DNA from: Serinus canaria
Lineage: Eukaryota > Chordata > Aves > Passeriformes > Fringillidae
NCBI RefSeq assembly: GCF_022539315.1
Contig: NC_066319.1
Span: forward strand, 31,644,093-31,708,092
DNA: 64,000 bases
Reading direction: 5' to 3'
Below the pieces are notes generated by a model that worked only from the letters and a program-made list of their open reading frames with translations, made no database searches and was not told the DNA's origin. The stretch's first letter is position 1; each line of letters begins with the position of its first letter. A program made the position numbers and the translations under genes. Below are positions 50,225-62,329 of the stretch, piece by piece.

Positions 50225-50310
50225 TCTGTTTTGGGCACCCAAGCTGAGAGACCTAGAGAGCTGAAACTTCAGCAGACCTTTGGAACCAGCCTCTGAAAAT
50301 CAGGCCTTTT
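50225..50310. repeat. Possible ancient amniote interspersed repeat
   Basis: The words ttttgggcacccaagctgag and cctctgaaaatcaggcc occur in the same order as in an old repeat common in reptile and bird genomes (a 'gggcaccca...gcctgattttcagagg' type element). I cannot name the family with certainty. The copy is diverged, its ends are approximate, and orientation is left open because the family is partly palindromic. Confidence 0.4.
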
Positions 50311-52934
50311 TATGCTGTCTCAATTCTTTCTCGTAAAAGTAGGCACTAATAATCACCAATCAGGTTTGGAAATACATGTTGGGGAACATTCTCCACGCGG
50401 TGCTTAGAAAAATAAACGTGTAGAAAATCAGGGATTAGAGTTCTAAGTCTGCTTTGAATCTGACCCAAAATCTGAAAAGCAATACTTACTAACTGGAATG
50501 GCTCTATCTCAAAGGCTTAACCTGGCTTTGGTTTGATACGCTGAAGAGTTTCGTGCTTTCACGGCAAGGAACAGATTCAGAGGAATTCCTCATGTTTTTC
50601 TTCGCTAATTTTGATTGCAACTAACAAAATGCTCAAGATGAAAACTTTCTCCCTTGCAAGCCATTGCATTTGTTAATTAAACCAGCTCATAAACCAAAAT
50701 CAAATTAACTAAATTGCTGTTCCAGTAAAATATACGCATGATCCTAAGAGTAGCTCTAATACATCCTACTAATACAGCCACACAAAATGGCTCAAGTAAT
50801 ATAAAACTGTTCTAGATTTTTCCTCAGTGATGTGTACTCAATATAAATTAGTTTGCTATGAAAAATAAAATGACAGCTTTAGCTAGATTCAGGATTTCTT
50901 TTCCACAGATTCAGTTCTTTGATCAAAAACTACAGTAGATTGAAGTTTGCTATTGTCAACATATTGTACGTACACAGTGTGTTTATTTTTGTGCACTTTT
51001 AATGTATTTAACCTTAATGTCTGTTTCTTTAAAGCAGAGAAACTGTGGCTCAGCATCTTGAATTGTCAAAGCAACCTATTGCAGATTCCTTTTTATAGAT
51101 GAAAAGAAGCGTCCAGATGATGAATGCTATTCACAAAGTGATTGCTGTGGCAGTCATATCATGTCTCAAAGTACACATGGCTGTGTAAATAGAAACTACT
51201 GAAACTTGTTCTGACATGTAAAACTTTTTCCATGGCATATCTGCTTTTGTGTCACCTAAGCAGATTCAGCTGGAACTCAGTAAAAATGCAAGAGTTTTTA
51301 TTTGCTTTTTAATTTTTTTTTGTTTGTTTTAATATCACTTCATTGGATGGGCCAAAAATGAGATATTCCTCTCCCCCATGAGACCCTCAAGTTTAACATT
51401 AGAAGAAGTTTTGTGACAGTCTAGTAAACCTTTAATGAGAATTCCTTTTGTGACAGACAGATGTAAATGTATCCCTCTAATCCTATTCTTTCAGGATTTG
51501 TCTGCAGATGAATGTTAATAATTAGTAGTTGCTTCCTCCCTCCCCCTTCCTTCGCAAAATTGTATTCTTCATAAATTCATCGTCTTTTTTCCCCCCCTGT
51601 TTTCTCAAAGTACCAGCAGCCCTGACAGCCTCCCTTTGTTCTTATGTTTATAAATAATTTATCATGTAGAAATATCTCTTCTTAGTCTTAAAAAATAAAC
51701 TAATGGTTGAACATAACATACTGCCAGGAGCAGATCTACCACTAGCTTTAGAAAAAAAAAAAAAAAGGAAAAAAAGCTTCATGATTAACAAAGAGAGAAA
51801 GAAGGAACATCACATGGAAATCTATTTATCTGAGTGAATGCTGATTTTTGTTTGCAGATGCTAAATGAATCTGAGCTACCCTCATTTTATGCTCTATTTC
51901 TTTTCTTTTCCAGACTGCACACCTCAATTCATTCCTTAAAAATGTAGTTTCTTTTAAATGTCTTGAATAAACAAAAGGCTACAACATGGACTAAGTTATC
52001 AGCACAAATGTGTTTACACTGGTGTAGGTGATTCTCTTGAGAAATATACCAGCCCTCATACTGACACTTCCTTGACAATTGCTGTCCATGTTGTAGATGC
52101 ACTGCTAAGAAAGTCACATATTTAGCCAAGACATTGAGTCTATTGTCAACTGCATATGGACCAGCTGTTGGTGTTGGGATTCTTGCAGAATTCTAAAGGC
52201 TGTACTGCAGTAGCATACACTTTGTCAAGAGCACTCACACATGCAACCTCAAGTTACAGAGAGCCAGAACTCCAATTAGAATTGAAATATACTGAGTTTC
52301 AACACCTACTGAACACAGAAGAATGATTCTGTTTCCAAATTTTTGTATGGCTCCATTATTGTTTTATGCAGCCACAGCAGGAGCAGTGTCCACTTAAATG
52401 ACTTGAATTTTTGTTAATTAAGGTAAATACAACTGAACATGATATTCCATTGTCCAGCCTAATTCTGAGAAGGAATCTTTATTTTGCTGGAGGTTAGCAT
52501 ATGTCAAAGGAGATGGCTTAAAAGTCACTATGTGATAAAGAAGAAATATATCCAAGTCTTTTTTAAAACAATCCTAGCATGCAATTTAGATAGGGATCTT
52601 GACATCAACTCACAACAGCTGCCAGGATTTCTACCCAAAGGTGAGGTACCATATCATGGCCTGCCTCAGAATGCTCCCTGTGACGGTGACGTCAGTGAGC
52701 ACATGACTTACTATTAAACTACAGAACCTGCATGCACACTCCATAATTATACAGAAGAGAGTAGTTTGGATGCTACTTTGCTTCATAAGAAGTGAGTGCA
52801 GCTCTATTTTAACATACTTTGTTTTAAATTCCCCCCAAGTGCTAATTTGAGTCTCCTCTGCAGGGTACACTCAGTATTCACCTACTCTTCAAGCATATTA
52901 TCACAAATAACTACACAAATTGAATCACAAATTG
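50311..52934. other. AT-rich non-coding interval
   Basis: No gene or clear transposon recognised. It contains an A-rich tract at 51752-51775 (A15-GG-A7) with no retrogene body recognised upstream. Confidence 0.55.
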
Positions 52935-53040
52935 AATCAATAGTATTGCCTCATTTAAGGGTAGGAAATGAGAAGAAAAAGAATACCTTACCCAAGGTAC
53001 ACACACAGTAGAAGGTGGGGAATTTAGGTGGATATGTAAA
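52935..53040 (+). repeat. MIR-like core-SINE relic
   Basis: This is the best core-SINE match in the window. Read in order, cctcatttaagggtaggaaa, then gagaag, then ccttacccaaggtacacaca, then cagtagaaggtggggaattt parallels the MIR core. The family counterparts are ccattttacagatgaggaaa, ttgcccaaggtcacacagc and tagtaagtggcagagccggg. There is no recognisable tRNA-like head. It is old and immobile. Confidence 0.5.
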
Positions 53041-54885
53041 CCCAGCGCAGAAATAGTTATGACCTGCAGGGCTTAGCTTTGGGTCTGAAGGAGGTTTGGA
53101 ACCAAGACTAGTTTGATTTTGCAAAAACCAGACCAGCTGCCCTTTGTAAATTATTCATTCTTGCTTTTGGCTTGTTTCTGACTTCGGAGAGTGGAATGAC
53201 TTTTGGCCGGAAAGAACACTCAAAATCTTTTGAAATAACTGGTTAGGGAGCTTTCCGAATAAAAGAAGACGTCATTCCTAGCAACTCAGAGATGAATCTG
53301 TTTGCACAAAAACAGCTTGGAAAGAGAGGTTTTAAATCTCTGTCAGGTGTTCAAAACCAATCTGAACCCTCTTTTAAGGAGTTTGATCTTCTAATCCTCT
53401 ACCTTTTCTCACCCCTTGCCTTTAACACTAGGTAACAGGATTCTCAGCTTCTGTTAAAATACATTTTGTGATAGTCTGTAAATCTCTGCTGAGATTGTGG
53501 CTGCTTTCAGATCTTACACGGTGTGATGCGAGGATTCAATGTTTTTCAGGAACTCTACATTCAGAACAGAATCTTGCCTGAAAATCCCTGGGTGCGCACA
53601 TTGTAAAGAAATCAGGGAGACAGACCTAAAATAGAGTATGCATCAAGACCAGAATTTCATCCAAAGGTAGCATGCTTCTGAGGAGACATCTGAAAGCACA
53701 GTGCAATCTTTTAAAGGAAAACTTTCAGGTTCCCGAAGGCTGCTCAGGATCAAGAGAGAAACTAATGTCATGGGAAGGGAGGATGAGGTTGAAGGGAATG
53801 AAACATCTGATTGCAAAGAAGAAGAAAACAGAGAATGAGACTGGTATAAAAGCATCTCAGACAAGCATTTGGCAGTGGTAACTTCATTTTTTCAATACTG
53901 GGATGTGAGCACACAAATTAACCCTTAAACGCTTTTGCATTTAGCTTCAACCTATCACATCGTCATGGTAAAATGTCTGCCTAATGACACTGACACGTTA
54001 CTTTTCAAATTTTCACTAAACATGCTTCATGATTATATAAAGCATTGTAGTTGTAACACTACTTTCTCTGGCATAAATTATTCCCCTGATCTATGTTATT
54101 ACAAGGTGAACCCACTTCTAATTAATTCATAACCTCTGCTTTGTTCCACTCCAAACCGTAGCTTGAATAAACATCTTGAGACCCAAATGCCTGAAAAGGA
54201 GATCAGGACCCAAACATACATCCAAACCTATTTTTTCCCCCCCAGATTATGAAATGGACTAATTGAAACTTTAGTTGAACACCCCTGATTTTTGTTAGTG
54301 TCAATTCTTGATCAAAAATTTTCAGCTGGGACCCTTTGCTGCCTGTAGCAATGTATCTTTATAGAATAGAAACTGCCTGGCTCCCTGGCATTATTAAGAA
54401 AATACAGTATACAAAAGCTTTAAGCTTCAAACCATACAGCATGATTATTATGATAGCAGGAGATGTCAGGTGGAGACAAAGACACATGGATAGAATTGAC
54501 TTGAGGCACGTCATCAGAAAATAAGGGTGATGTGATCACAGTACTTATAGCATATGCAGCAGCTGTACAATTCTACATGGCAGCTTCCGTCCTACCCTTC
54601 ACATGAGGAAAAAAAAAGGAGAGGATTCTGAGTAAATGATGGTTGAATACACAATAAATTGTAGTGCATGACAAGACACTTTCTTTTTTGTTTAATATAT
54701 AAATCAGGAACACTTATGAATTAATATCAATTAAAATAAAGTATTTGCTTTCTTTCTACAGCTATGTCAGCCTTATTAAAAGCCAAGTGCTAAATCTTCA
54801 TTAGATTTTTCAATATTAAAATACTTCCATGAAATATAAATTAACAGTTAACTTGTTGCTGGTCATATTAAGGAAAAGGAGGGGG
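53041..54885. other. Non-coding interval
   Basis: No gene or transposon recognised. Open frames on both strands at 53640-53880 overlap one another and have no domain. Confidence 0.5.
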
Positions 54886-54975
54886 CAAAACCCATTGGGA
54901 TTGAAATCCTGACTCAGTTAAATCAATGAGACTTTTGTTTCTGAACTCAGTGGGGCCAAATAATTCCCTCCTTGT
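54886..54975. repeat. Possible ancient amniote interspersed repeat
   Basis: The segment cccattgggattgaaatcct, gactcagttaaatcaatgag and ctcagtggggccaaataatt resembles a widespread old sauropsid repeat. That repeat is built around 'aaatcctgactcc...ttgacttcaatggggcc'. It is diverged, the family is not named, and the limits are approximate. Confidence 0.4.
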
Positions 54976-55199
54976 TGACAAGAGGCAATACCTTTAAATC
55001 TGGCAGAGAAGCAGGCCTCAGGAAGTATTCTGTTTCAGTTTATATTCCTGACTAACATGATGATGGTTAAAATTTTCAAAGTATCCTTGGCGACATAGGG
55101 AGAACATGTGCCCGAACAAGAGTTTAGATTCCTGGGTAGCTTCAGTGTTTTAGGAAACCTTATGGTGTGCCTAGAATTTTAACAATTCTACCTCACTAA

Positions 55200-55815
55200 A
55201 AGACACGGCGGCTCTCTCTCTAGAATGATGCAAAATCTACTTTTCCGTAGATGAAACATGCAAAGCGAGTGAGTGGCTCACAGGCGAGCCCCGGAATGGA
55301 TACCAGAGCGCAGGCTGCCAGCGGTGCGCATCTGGAGGGACGTGCCCTGTCTGATGAGCGGCAGCGAGCGTCGAGCGGGGCTGGCTGCAGCTCCGGGCTG
55401 GGAATCCGCCCCGCTCTCCTTGAGAGAGCAGCTTGGGCAAGATTTCCCAGCGGATGGGAAGTTTAAGAAGATGGATAGGGCAGGAAGGGAGAAAAGCTGA
55501 GTAGCTGCAATCAAGTTGAAAGAAACCACCAAAATGTGCATATTCAGTCATAGCTGTGACAAGTGACTACCCTTCCTTTCGCAATAGTCCCAGTCTTGAA
55601 TCAGAGCAAATCTATCTGGAAAACTGGCCAAGAACCCTTTGAAACGGCCAGGCCGCCTTCGGAGCTTTTGTGCTTGCTGAAGCAGCTTGCGAGCTCTTTG
55701 CCTTTCAGTAAGAAAGGAGAGGAGCTATTTAAACTGAGCTCCATCTGACTGCAGCGCCTGCGGAGCCGGGAGCGCGGCTCTCTCCCCCGTGGGCCTCTGC
55801 ATCGCCGAGCCACAA
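55200..55815. promoter_or_regulatory. CpG-rich segment, candidate promoter / CpG island
   Basis: Two CpG-dense lobes (about 55203-55460 and 55570-55815) stand out in a CpG-poor, AT-rich window. By eye the first carries about 19 CpGs in roughly 260 bp at nearly 60% GC, close to the number expected without CpG depletion. In the second lobe ctatttaaa (55725-55733) lies about 25-30 bp upstream of a GC-rich stretch starting ctgcagcgcctgcgg, which is TATA-box-to-start spacing on the plus strand. Overlapping open frames of 60-104 codons on both strands result from the stop-poor composition and match no protein I know. It could be a promoter of a coding or long non-coding RNA, or an orphan CpG island acting as an enhancer. 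Direction is not settled. Confidence 0.5.
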
Positions 55816-58700
55816 GGTGGTGGTGTGGTGTCACTTTTTTTTAAGCAACAAAAAGAGGTTTTGTTTAATGAGCTTGAACTCACAAGCCTGCTCATCTAGT
55901 GAACTGTGACTTTTCAAATACCAACCTATTAATGTCAAAGGCAATACTGAAGGGAACAGTTCTGTTTGATTTAAAAAAAACAGACAATGTGAAGTCCACT
56001 ATGCTCTAATATCTATCACCTATGGGGCTCCATTCATGCCTAATGCTTTATTCAAGCTAAGACCTAGTTTTTATATATCAGATTAATACATATCTACAGC
56101 TTTGCACCTTTCTATTTTGATTTTTTTATTATCAGGGCTCGCCGGGGCCATTTTCATTCCCTTACTATAGCATCTGCAAGCAGGTGGATTAGAGATAACT
56201 CTCATTGTGCTTTGTTTTCTCCTGACACTGTCATTAATCATTCCTTAAGCCACACTTCAACTTATAGTAATCAGGACTGGCTGTTCCCAAGCTGCACAAG
56301 AATTGCCTTTCACAATGTAATGTGAAATTGGAAGCGAATGGCTGAAGCCAGACGCTTCTTCTGCATTCCCCATCTATCTCATCATTTAGGTATTTATCCA
56401 TCTCAGGCTTGTACAGGGAGCATCTCTCTCCTTCCCATGAGGACACAGATTGCAACAGAGGATCAGATTTGTTACCCAGGCTTTGGGCTTTGATTGTCCT
56501 CTTATAAGTTCGGGATTAAAGTGAAATTTCCCACAGGGCTATGCAGGATTTGCTAGCATTTAACTGTTTAACCTGGCTGTTTGTGAATGAGAATCCTGTG
56601 GTCAGCTATTCCACAGAGAATATTATGGTAAGCCAGCTCTGAATGGCAGATATTTCGGTAAATTCCTGTAAAGACTGCTACAGTTGATTCCAATTAAGTT
56701 CATACCTGATAACAATTGTTTTCTTGTACATGATGAACAGTAATCTTATGATAAAAAAACAATTGTCTAGTCTCTTGTGAAATACTCTTGTCAGCTTCAG
56801 AATAAATGCAGACCTTCAAAAACTTGCAGTCGTCTATTTATGCTTCTAGAATCAGTGCGCACTAATTTGTCTTGAACTAGGTCATATCCCTCACTGTGGA
56901 GAAGAGTTGTATTCCCTTCTATCTTATCCAATTTTGGTAATAAGTATAAGGTAATAATATCTGTAGTAGCACAGCAGTGGAATGGACAAACATTTTAAAC
57001 AAACTGCACTTGATGCATTAATAAAGACAAATTGATGGTTCTGGAAAGCATGCTGTTAAATATGTATCCAAAACAGATGTATTTTTCCTGGCATTTGATG
57101 TGATTCTTGCACAAAGAGAAGTACCTGTAATGTGCTATTCTCCACGAAACTGAAAGCAAGGGGGAAAATTTTCAGTCCACATTATCTATCTTTTAGTCTT
57201 AGCTTTAGATCCATTTAAGGAAAAAAGATTTTAAAACAAGTCAAAATCATTTTGTTATCTAGTTTAAAAAGACTGTATGCTCAACCACTGTATATATATT
57301 CTATTTAATGTGGATGTGTTTTTAAAATGCCTAGGAGGATAGTGCTCATTTCATGTGCTTCTCCAAGAGAGACATAACACCCAAGCAACTGAAGTACATA
57401 ATTTAACAAAACATTTTAGCTTGCAGTGAAATCAGTTCCCTGGGAAGGAATGGACTGAATCATTAAACTCAATTTTAACCCCACTCCCTGAGAAATTCTT
57501 ACATCTTATTCAAAAGTTTTCTTTCTTTTTTTTTTTTTTTTGCCTAAAAACGCGTTGAAATTCCAAAATAAGCTTTTGTGGGATTTAGTTTGGGGATTAA
57601 AATCTTAAATATTTTTATACATTTCTTTAAAAATAAAGAGTCGGAGACCCCAAGGGAAGGGCTCATGGATATTATCAATTGTAAATCTACAAATTCTAAT
57701 GCAGACTCTAATCAACAGAGAAATATGTTACTTTTCTTGTTCACCCTTCAAGTACATTCTGAACCTGTAGTTATGACACTGATCTCGTGTTAACCAGTGT
57801 CTCAGTGAAAAGGAGCAGTGCTTGCTCGTGTAACGGTACCTGTGAAAGCATCACTGCCTCACTGCAAATTACTAAATATCTTTGCCATCCTTTTCTGTTT
57901 CTCTCATAGCACTAAATGATTATTGAAAAGGCATAAGCAATCCTTTCTATTTATTTGAAATATCCACTAGATTCAGATGAGTAATTTTCAGCTGTGTATA
58001 ATGCTCCCAAAGTAACCTCTTCATTTCCATTGTTTTAGTGTGAAATCATTTCCTCGGGAGATAATTAGAGTTGCTCCATTTATTACATTAAATGATTAGC
58101 ATGCACTTGAAATGATTCAGTATATTTTCCTTTATTGCTGATGACTCTTAAATATGGGCCTACATTTTTAATGGATAAATTAAGATTATCTTGACATTTT
58201 GTGGCTGCCTCAGCAGCAAAACAAGACAGACTTTCTTTTCCAAATACACACGCAGGTGTGTGTCGAACAACACATGTTAGCTGAAGGGCTTCTATTCACC
58301 TGATTATCCCACATGCCTCAGCTTAAAGACCAGTAAGTTTGAAGGTAAAATGGGGTTTAAATATACCAAAATTGCTACTGCTTCTGTTGCATGTGTAGTT
58401 AGTAATTATTCTTAAGTGTCATGGGATCAGAATTCCGGCATCTCAGCTAAAGCGTCTGCTTCCTCTGAACAACCAGCATCTTCTTCCAAATGCATATAAA
58501 ATTATTTCTTACAGTGGCAGACTTGCACTTTTATCATATTATATTAATTAATCTAAATGAATAAAAGAGTTTTTCTGCATGCTAACTAGTGAACTATCAT
58601 CCTCTCACTTATGAGAATAAATTACCCTAGAATTGTGAAAAAATATCCCAATTAATACTCCTTATTAAAACTGAGTAAGGTTTAATGTCAAGCTACAGCA
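55816..58700. other. Non-coding interval, possibly conserved (enhancer-like)
   Basis: No gene or transposon recognised in nearly 3 kb next to the CpG-rich segment. Parts of it (about 56100-56760 and 57980-58520) have balanced composition, few simple repeats and many homeodomain-type TAAT/ATTA cores. That is the texture typical of vertebrate conserved non-coding elements. This is an impression from sequence texture only, since conservation cannot be measured from one sequence. A T16 tract sits at 57526-57541. Confidence 0.3.
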
Positions 58701-61456
58701 ACTGCTTTAAGACTTTCTTTTAAGAATGGAAGTCTGTAGTAATATGCAGATGGGCTGCAGTTGGGACCAGGTGTTCGTGTAACCAGCACTGTGACAAGGA
58801 CTCCTGCAGCAGTTGCCAGCACTGACCTGGATGTGGTGGATACGAACAGTGACAGAGGTCAGCAGAATTAAAAGGGCTCCATTTTCCCAAGACTGCGCCA
58901 TGTCATTCCCAAAAGAAAGCCAAGGAGATATTTAACTGGATTTGAAAGCTTGGTTCATTGGAGTTAAATAACCTACCACACTCAAGCTACCTCAGTGGAT
59001 GTGAAACTGATGTCATTATTAAAGGGTACATTCTCTTGTGATGGGATACATTTGCCTGTCCTTCATTTCTCAAATTTCACCATAGCCCAAAGACTCCTCA
59101 CATACCCAGTCAATTTAAACTCAAACATATTTTGTATTTAATATGTTATAAATCTAATAATAGGTTTGAATGATAAGGATTCTCTTGGCAAGATTTTATT
59201 AGCATTTTTACTTTTTGAAGACAATATGCATAGTTTATCTGTGGCCAGACAAGGTATCTCATGTTTTATCTGAAAATCCATTTCACTATTTCAGTGAGTA
59301 AATTCACTTTTTGAAAAAATATACAAACTGTGAGTGTACAGAATATGAAAGAGAAGACATAATCAAAAAAATTTTAACCAACAGTATTATAAATGCTTTG
59401 TGTAATGCAGTATAAAAAACCACTTTCATAAAACTGTATCTTAGATCAGAAAATAATATTCTAAATTAAATGCTAAGTACTACAAAGAGAAAATGTATAT
59501 ATTTTGACTTGTTCCCTAATTAAGCACACAAAAGTAATCTTTCTACTGGCCTATTTTTCATCCAGAAAGCCACTGCAGATATTTCAGTCTTACAAAACAC
59601 TCTTAAGAAATATTTCTTCATGAATTCATAAACATTGTTCATGTTGCATGAACAAAAAGCAGATGTATTTGGGATAGCAGACCTCACCAAATCAAATAAA
59701 CTGCACCCTTACAAGCAATGCTGGTGTTATTTCATGTAGTACGGCTGCATGGAAACAGCAATGGATTGCATGGCTCCATATGCCTGGAAACAAACAATTT
59801 TCCTCTCTTTATTTCCTTGTTGATCCCCACTTGAGTCAGAGTCTCACCTGTGTCTAAGCAGCAAATTTGACCATGGTGTGATCATATAGGACAGACTTCC
59901 TAAATTTAGCTGTAAAAATCCAATAAAATACTTCATTTGGTTGTTCCTTGGAATATGGTGAGAGGAGTGGGGATGCCTGCTGGAATTAAGCCCAAACAGT
60001 GAAGAGCTCTGTGCTCCTAAATGAAAATTGGGCAAATCCAGCCCTGTTCAGCCAAATTCTTACAGCACATGGTTGTGTTTCACCAGTAAACAGCTCCAGA
60101 CATTAACAGGAGTTTTGACAAACTGACACTCAGAGATTGCTTCTGCTCTTGCTGAGGTCATAAGTGTGACTCTTTTGTCTATCTCAGTGATGCTGGACCA
60201 TCATAACTAGAGGTGAAGTCACCTCATTAACCACAAGCAATCCTATTTACTAGCCCCAGCATTAGTATATGATGTAGGCACATTTATCCTTTAAAACTTC
60301 AGCAGTATAAAAGCACACCATTAAATAATAGCACTACTGTAGGCATATTATACAGAAAGTGCCATAATGTTGTTTGTATATGACAGGCATTTTTAGTGTA
60401 AGAATGCTGAAATTCTACACTGATGTCATTAAAGCATAAATGACATACTACCAAAAGATGGAGATACTAATGCATGGTGGTTAAAACTACACTTCTTTGT
60501 AGGTTTTAGAGTATTTTTAATAGCTTCAAAGCATGTTTTTAATAGATGAAGTTATAACAATACCAACAGTAGTGGCATGAAAGGTTACAATGGATGAACA
60601 CCATCTGTCTCAAACATTTATTCCATTTAAGTAAAAATACTTGATAGAGAGCATTTCTATTATTCACAAGAAATCATGGAATATAATGGTTCCTAGCACT
60701 CCTTTTGTAATAGCTTATTTAAATACTTGGGGCTGCAATTCTGATTCCCACTTTGTTCAGACTTCACAGAACTACTTCTTACAATTGATCACATTTTTAT
60801 TCTTTATTGTATTCTAAATAGCCTCTGATTTTTCAGAACCCAAGACTAAAAATTAGGTTTGCAGAAGTGAAAAGTACAGTCTTGAAAAAAGCCCCTACAC
60901 ACTTTTCTTAACTGAGGAACAGCAACTACGAAATTGAACAAGAAACACTATGCTATGAATGATTTTGTTTACAGAAATGTTTTAAGGAAATATTCCTGAA
61001 GTCTAAATGGAGCTTGATGGGCTTTTTCTAAACCCTTAAAATCTGAAATGACCTGAAGGTAAAAAAAGATCACTTGACTTTGGATTCTATTTCTTTGTAA
61101 TATTTTCTTCAGTGCTTCCAGCTCAGACTACAGTAGTTTAAACAAAATTAAGAAACCCAGTCTGATAAGAAGTTATTAAAATTCTATTTATCATTTTAAG
61201 TTTATTTATAGTAAAAAAAATAAAAAGGATTTAAATGAGGAAGTAAGAATAGAACTTTATTTATGATGAGGTTTGATATCAATAGTTTATAGATACCTTG
61301 CTTCCAACCTTTCTCAAATTATTTAAGAACTTTAAATGTTTTTATTATGAGCCCAGGATACTCTCTCAGTTAATAGAAAACAGTACAAAGTCATCAGAAC
61401 ACTTAACTTACTTCCAGTGAGGATAAAGACTTTTTTTTCTGATTTTTTTCAGAAAA
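58701..61456. other. AT-rich non-coding interval
   Basis: No gene or clear transposon recognised. A 9-bp perfect hairpin (ttgttcatg / catgaacaa, 59635-59643 and 59647-59655, 3-nt loop) is the only structure noted. Confidence 0.55.
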
Positions 61457-61562
61457 AATCATAGAATCATAAAATACCAGAATGAGCTCCTTAAGATCTT
61501 AAAAGGAGATCTTAAGGACCACCTGGTCCAGCCTTTCTTGGAAAAAGCATGGTCCAGACAAT
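61457..61562 (-). mobile_element. CR1 LINE 3' fragment with internal inverted repeat
   Basis: The plus-strand sequence starts aatcatagaatcataaaata, the reverse complement of the CR1 terminal microsatellite. It continues with the complement of the CR1 3' end (ggaccacctggtccagcc, then aaaagcatggtccagaca). About 100 bp is present, so this is a strongly 5'-truncated copy. The expected ggttggaaggg segment is replaced by the inverted repeat at 61488-61518. Confidence 0.7.
61488..61518. repeat. Perfect 12-bp inverted repeat inside CR1 tail
   Basis: The arms tccttaagatct (61488-61499) and agatcttaagga (61507-61518) are exactly complementary around a 7-nt loop. Normal CR1 tails carry a single copy of the 'agatcttaagg' type word at this place. 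One arm therefore looks like an inverted duplication of the other that replaced neighbouring CR1 sequence. Confidence 0.85.
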
Positions 61563-61963
61563 AAAATGGTGATAGTTATTTTAATTTCAGAAGAACTGGA
61601 CTTCTAGCTGAAGAGCAACTTAAAATGAAAATTTATAAACAAAGAAGCAAAGGTATATTTGCATTAAATCCCTGCCAATTTGCATTCAGACAGTAAGAAT
61701 GGAAGATGTGATGTGACTTAGGTTGGCTGTGCTACCTTGGGTCAACCACATTTTCCCTGATAAAATGGTGTACTTACATAGAAGAGTTTTTGTTTTAAAT
61801 TCTAGTTTTTAAGTTAGAATTAATTAAGAAAAAACCTAAAATAACTAGCATAAATTGCATTGCATTATGCTACAATGTCATATATTAATAGAGTCAGTAC
61901 TGAAATTACCCAGAGTATTATATAAATTCATAGGTTATTGTTTTGCCTTTTTTAATAAAACTT
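61563..61963. other. AT-rich spacer between two CR1 fragments
   Basis: No gene or repeat recognised in these 400 bp separating two CR1 3' ends of opposite orientation. Confidence 0.55.
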
Positions 61964-62329
61964 GTTTAGCTTGGAGAAGAAGAGACTCAGAGGTGACCTT
62001 ACCACTCTCTACAAGTCCCTGAAAGGTGGGCTGTAGTCAGGTGGGGCTTGGTCTCTTTCTCCAGGCAGCAACCGACAGAACCAGAAGACCCAGTCTTAAG
62101 TTGCATCAGAGAAAATACAGGTTGGATATTAGGAAAAGGTTTTTTATGGAAAGATTGATAAAATTCTGGAATGGCCCGTCTGGGGAGGTGGTGAAATCAC
62201 CATCCCTGGATGTGTTTAAAAAGACTGAATGTGGCACTCAGTACTGTGGTTGAGGTGCTAGGGCATGGGTTGGACTCGATGATCTTTAAGGTCTCTTCCA
62301 ACCTAGTGATTCTGTGAATTCTGTGATTT
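61964..62329 (+). mobile_element. CR1 LINE 3' fragment
   Basis: About 365 bp of CR1 3' region. It runs from gtttagcttggagaagaaga, aggtgaccttaccactctct and acaagtccctgaaaggtggg, through ggttggatattaggaaaagg and tggggaggtggtgaaatcac, to the tail ttggactcgatgatctttaa, tctcttccaacctagtgatt and ctgtgaattctgtgattt. The order and the tail leave little doubt about the family. A 75-codon open frame inside it (62026-62253) lies in the CR1 non-coding end and is not a gene. Confidence 0.92.

Noticed and set aside
55237..55551. 104-codon minus-strand frame and overlapping plus-strand frames in the CpG-rich segment
   Set aside because: Several frames on both strands are open at once, as expected from stop-poor GC-rich sequence. 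None matches a known protein.
62026..62253. 75-codon plus-strand frame
   Set aside because: It lies wholly inside the CR1 3' fragment at 61964-62329.
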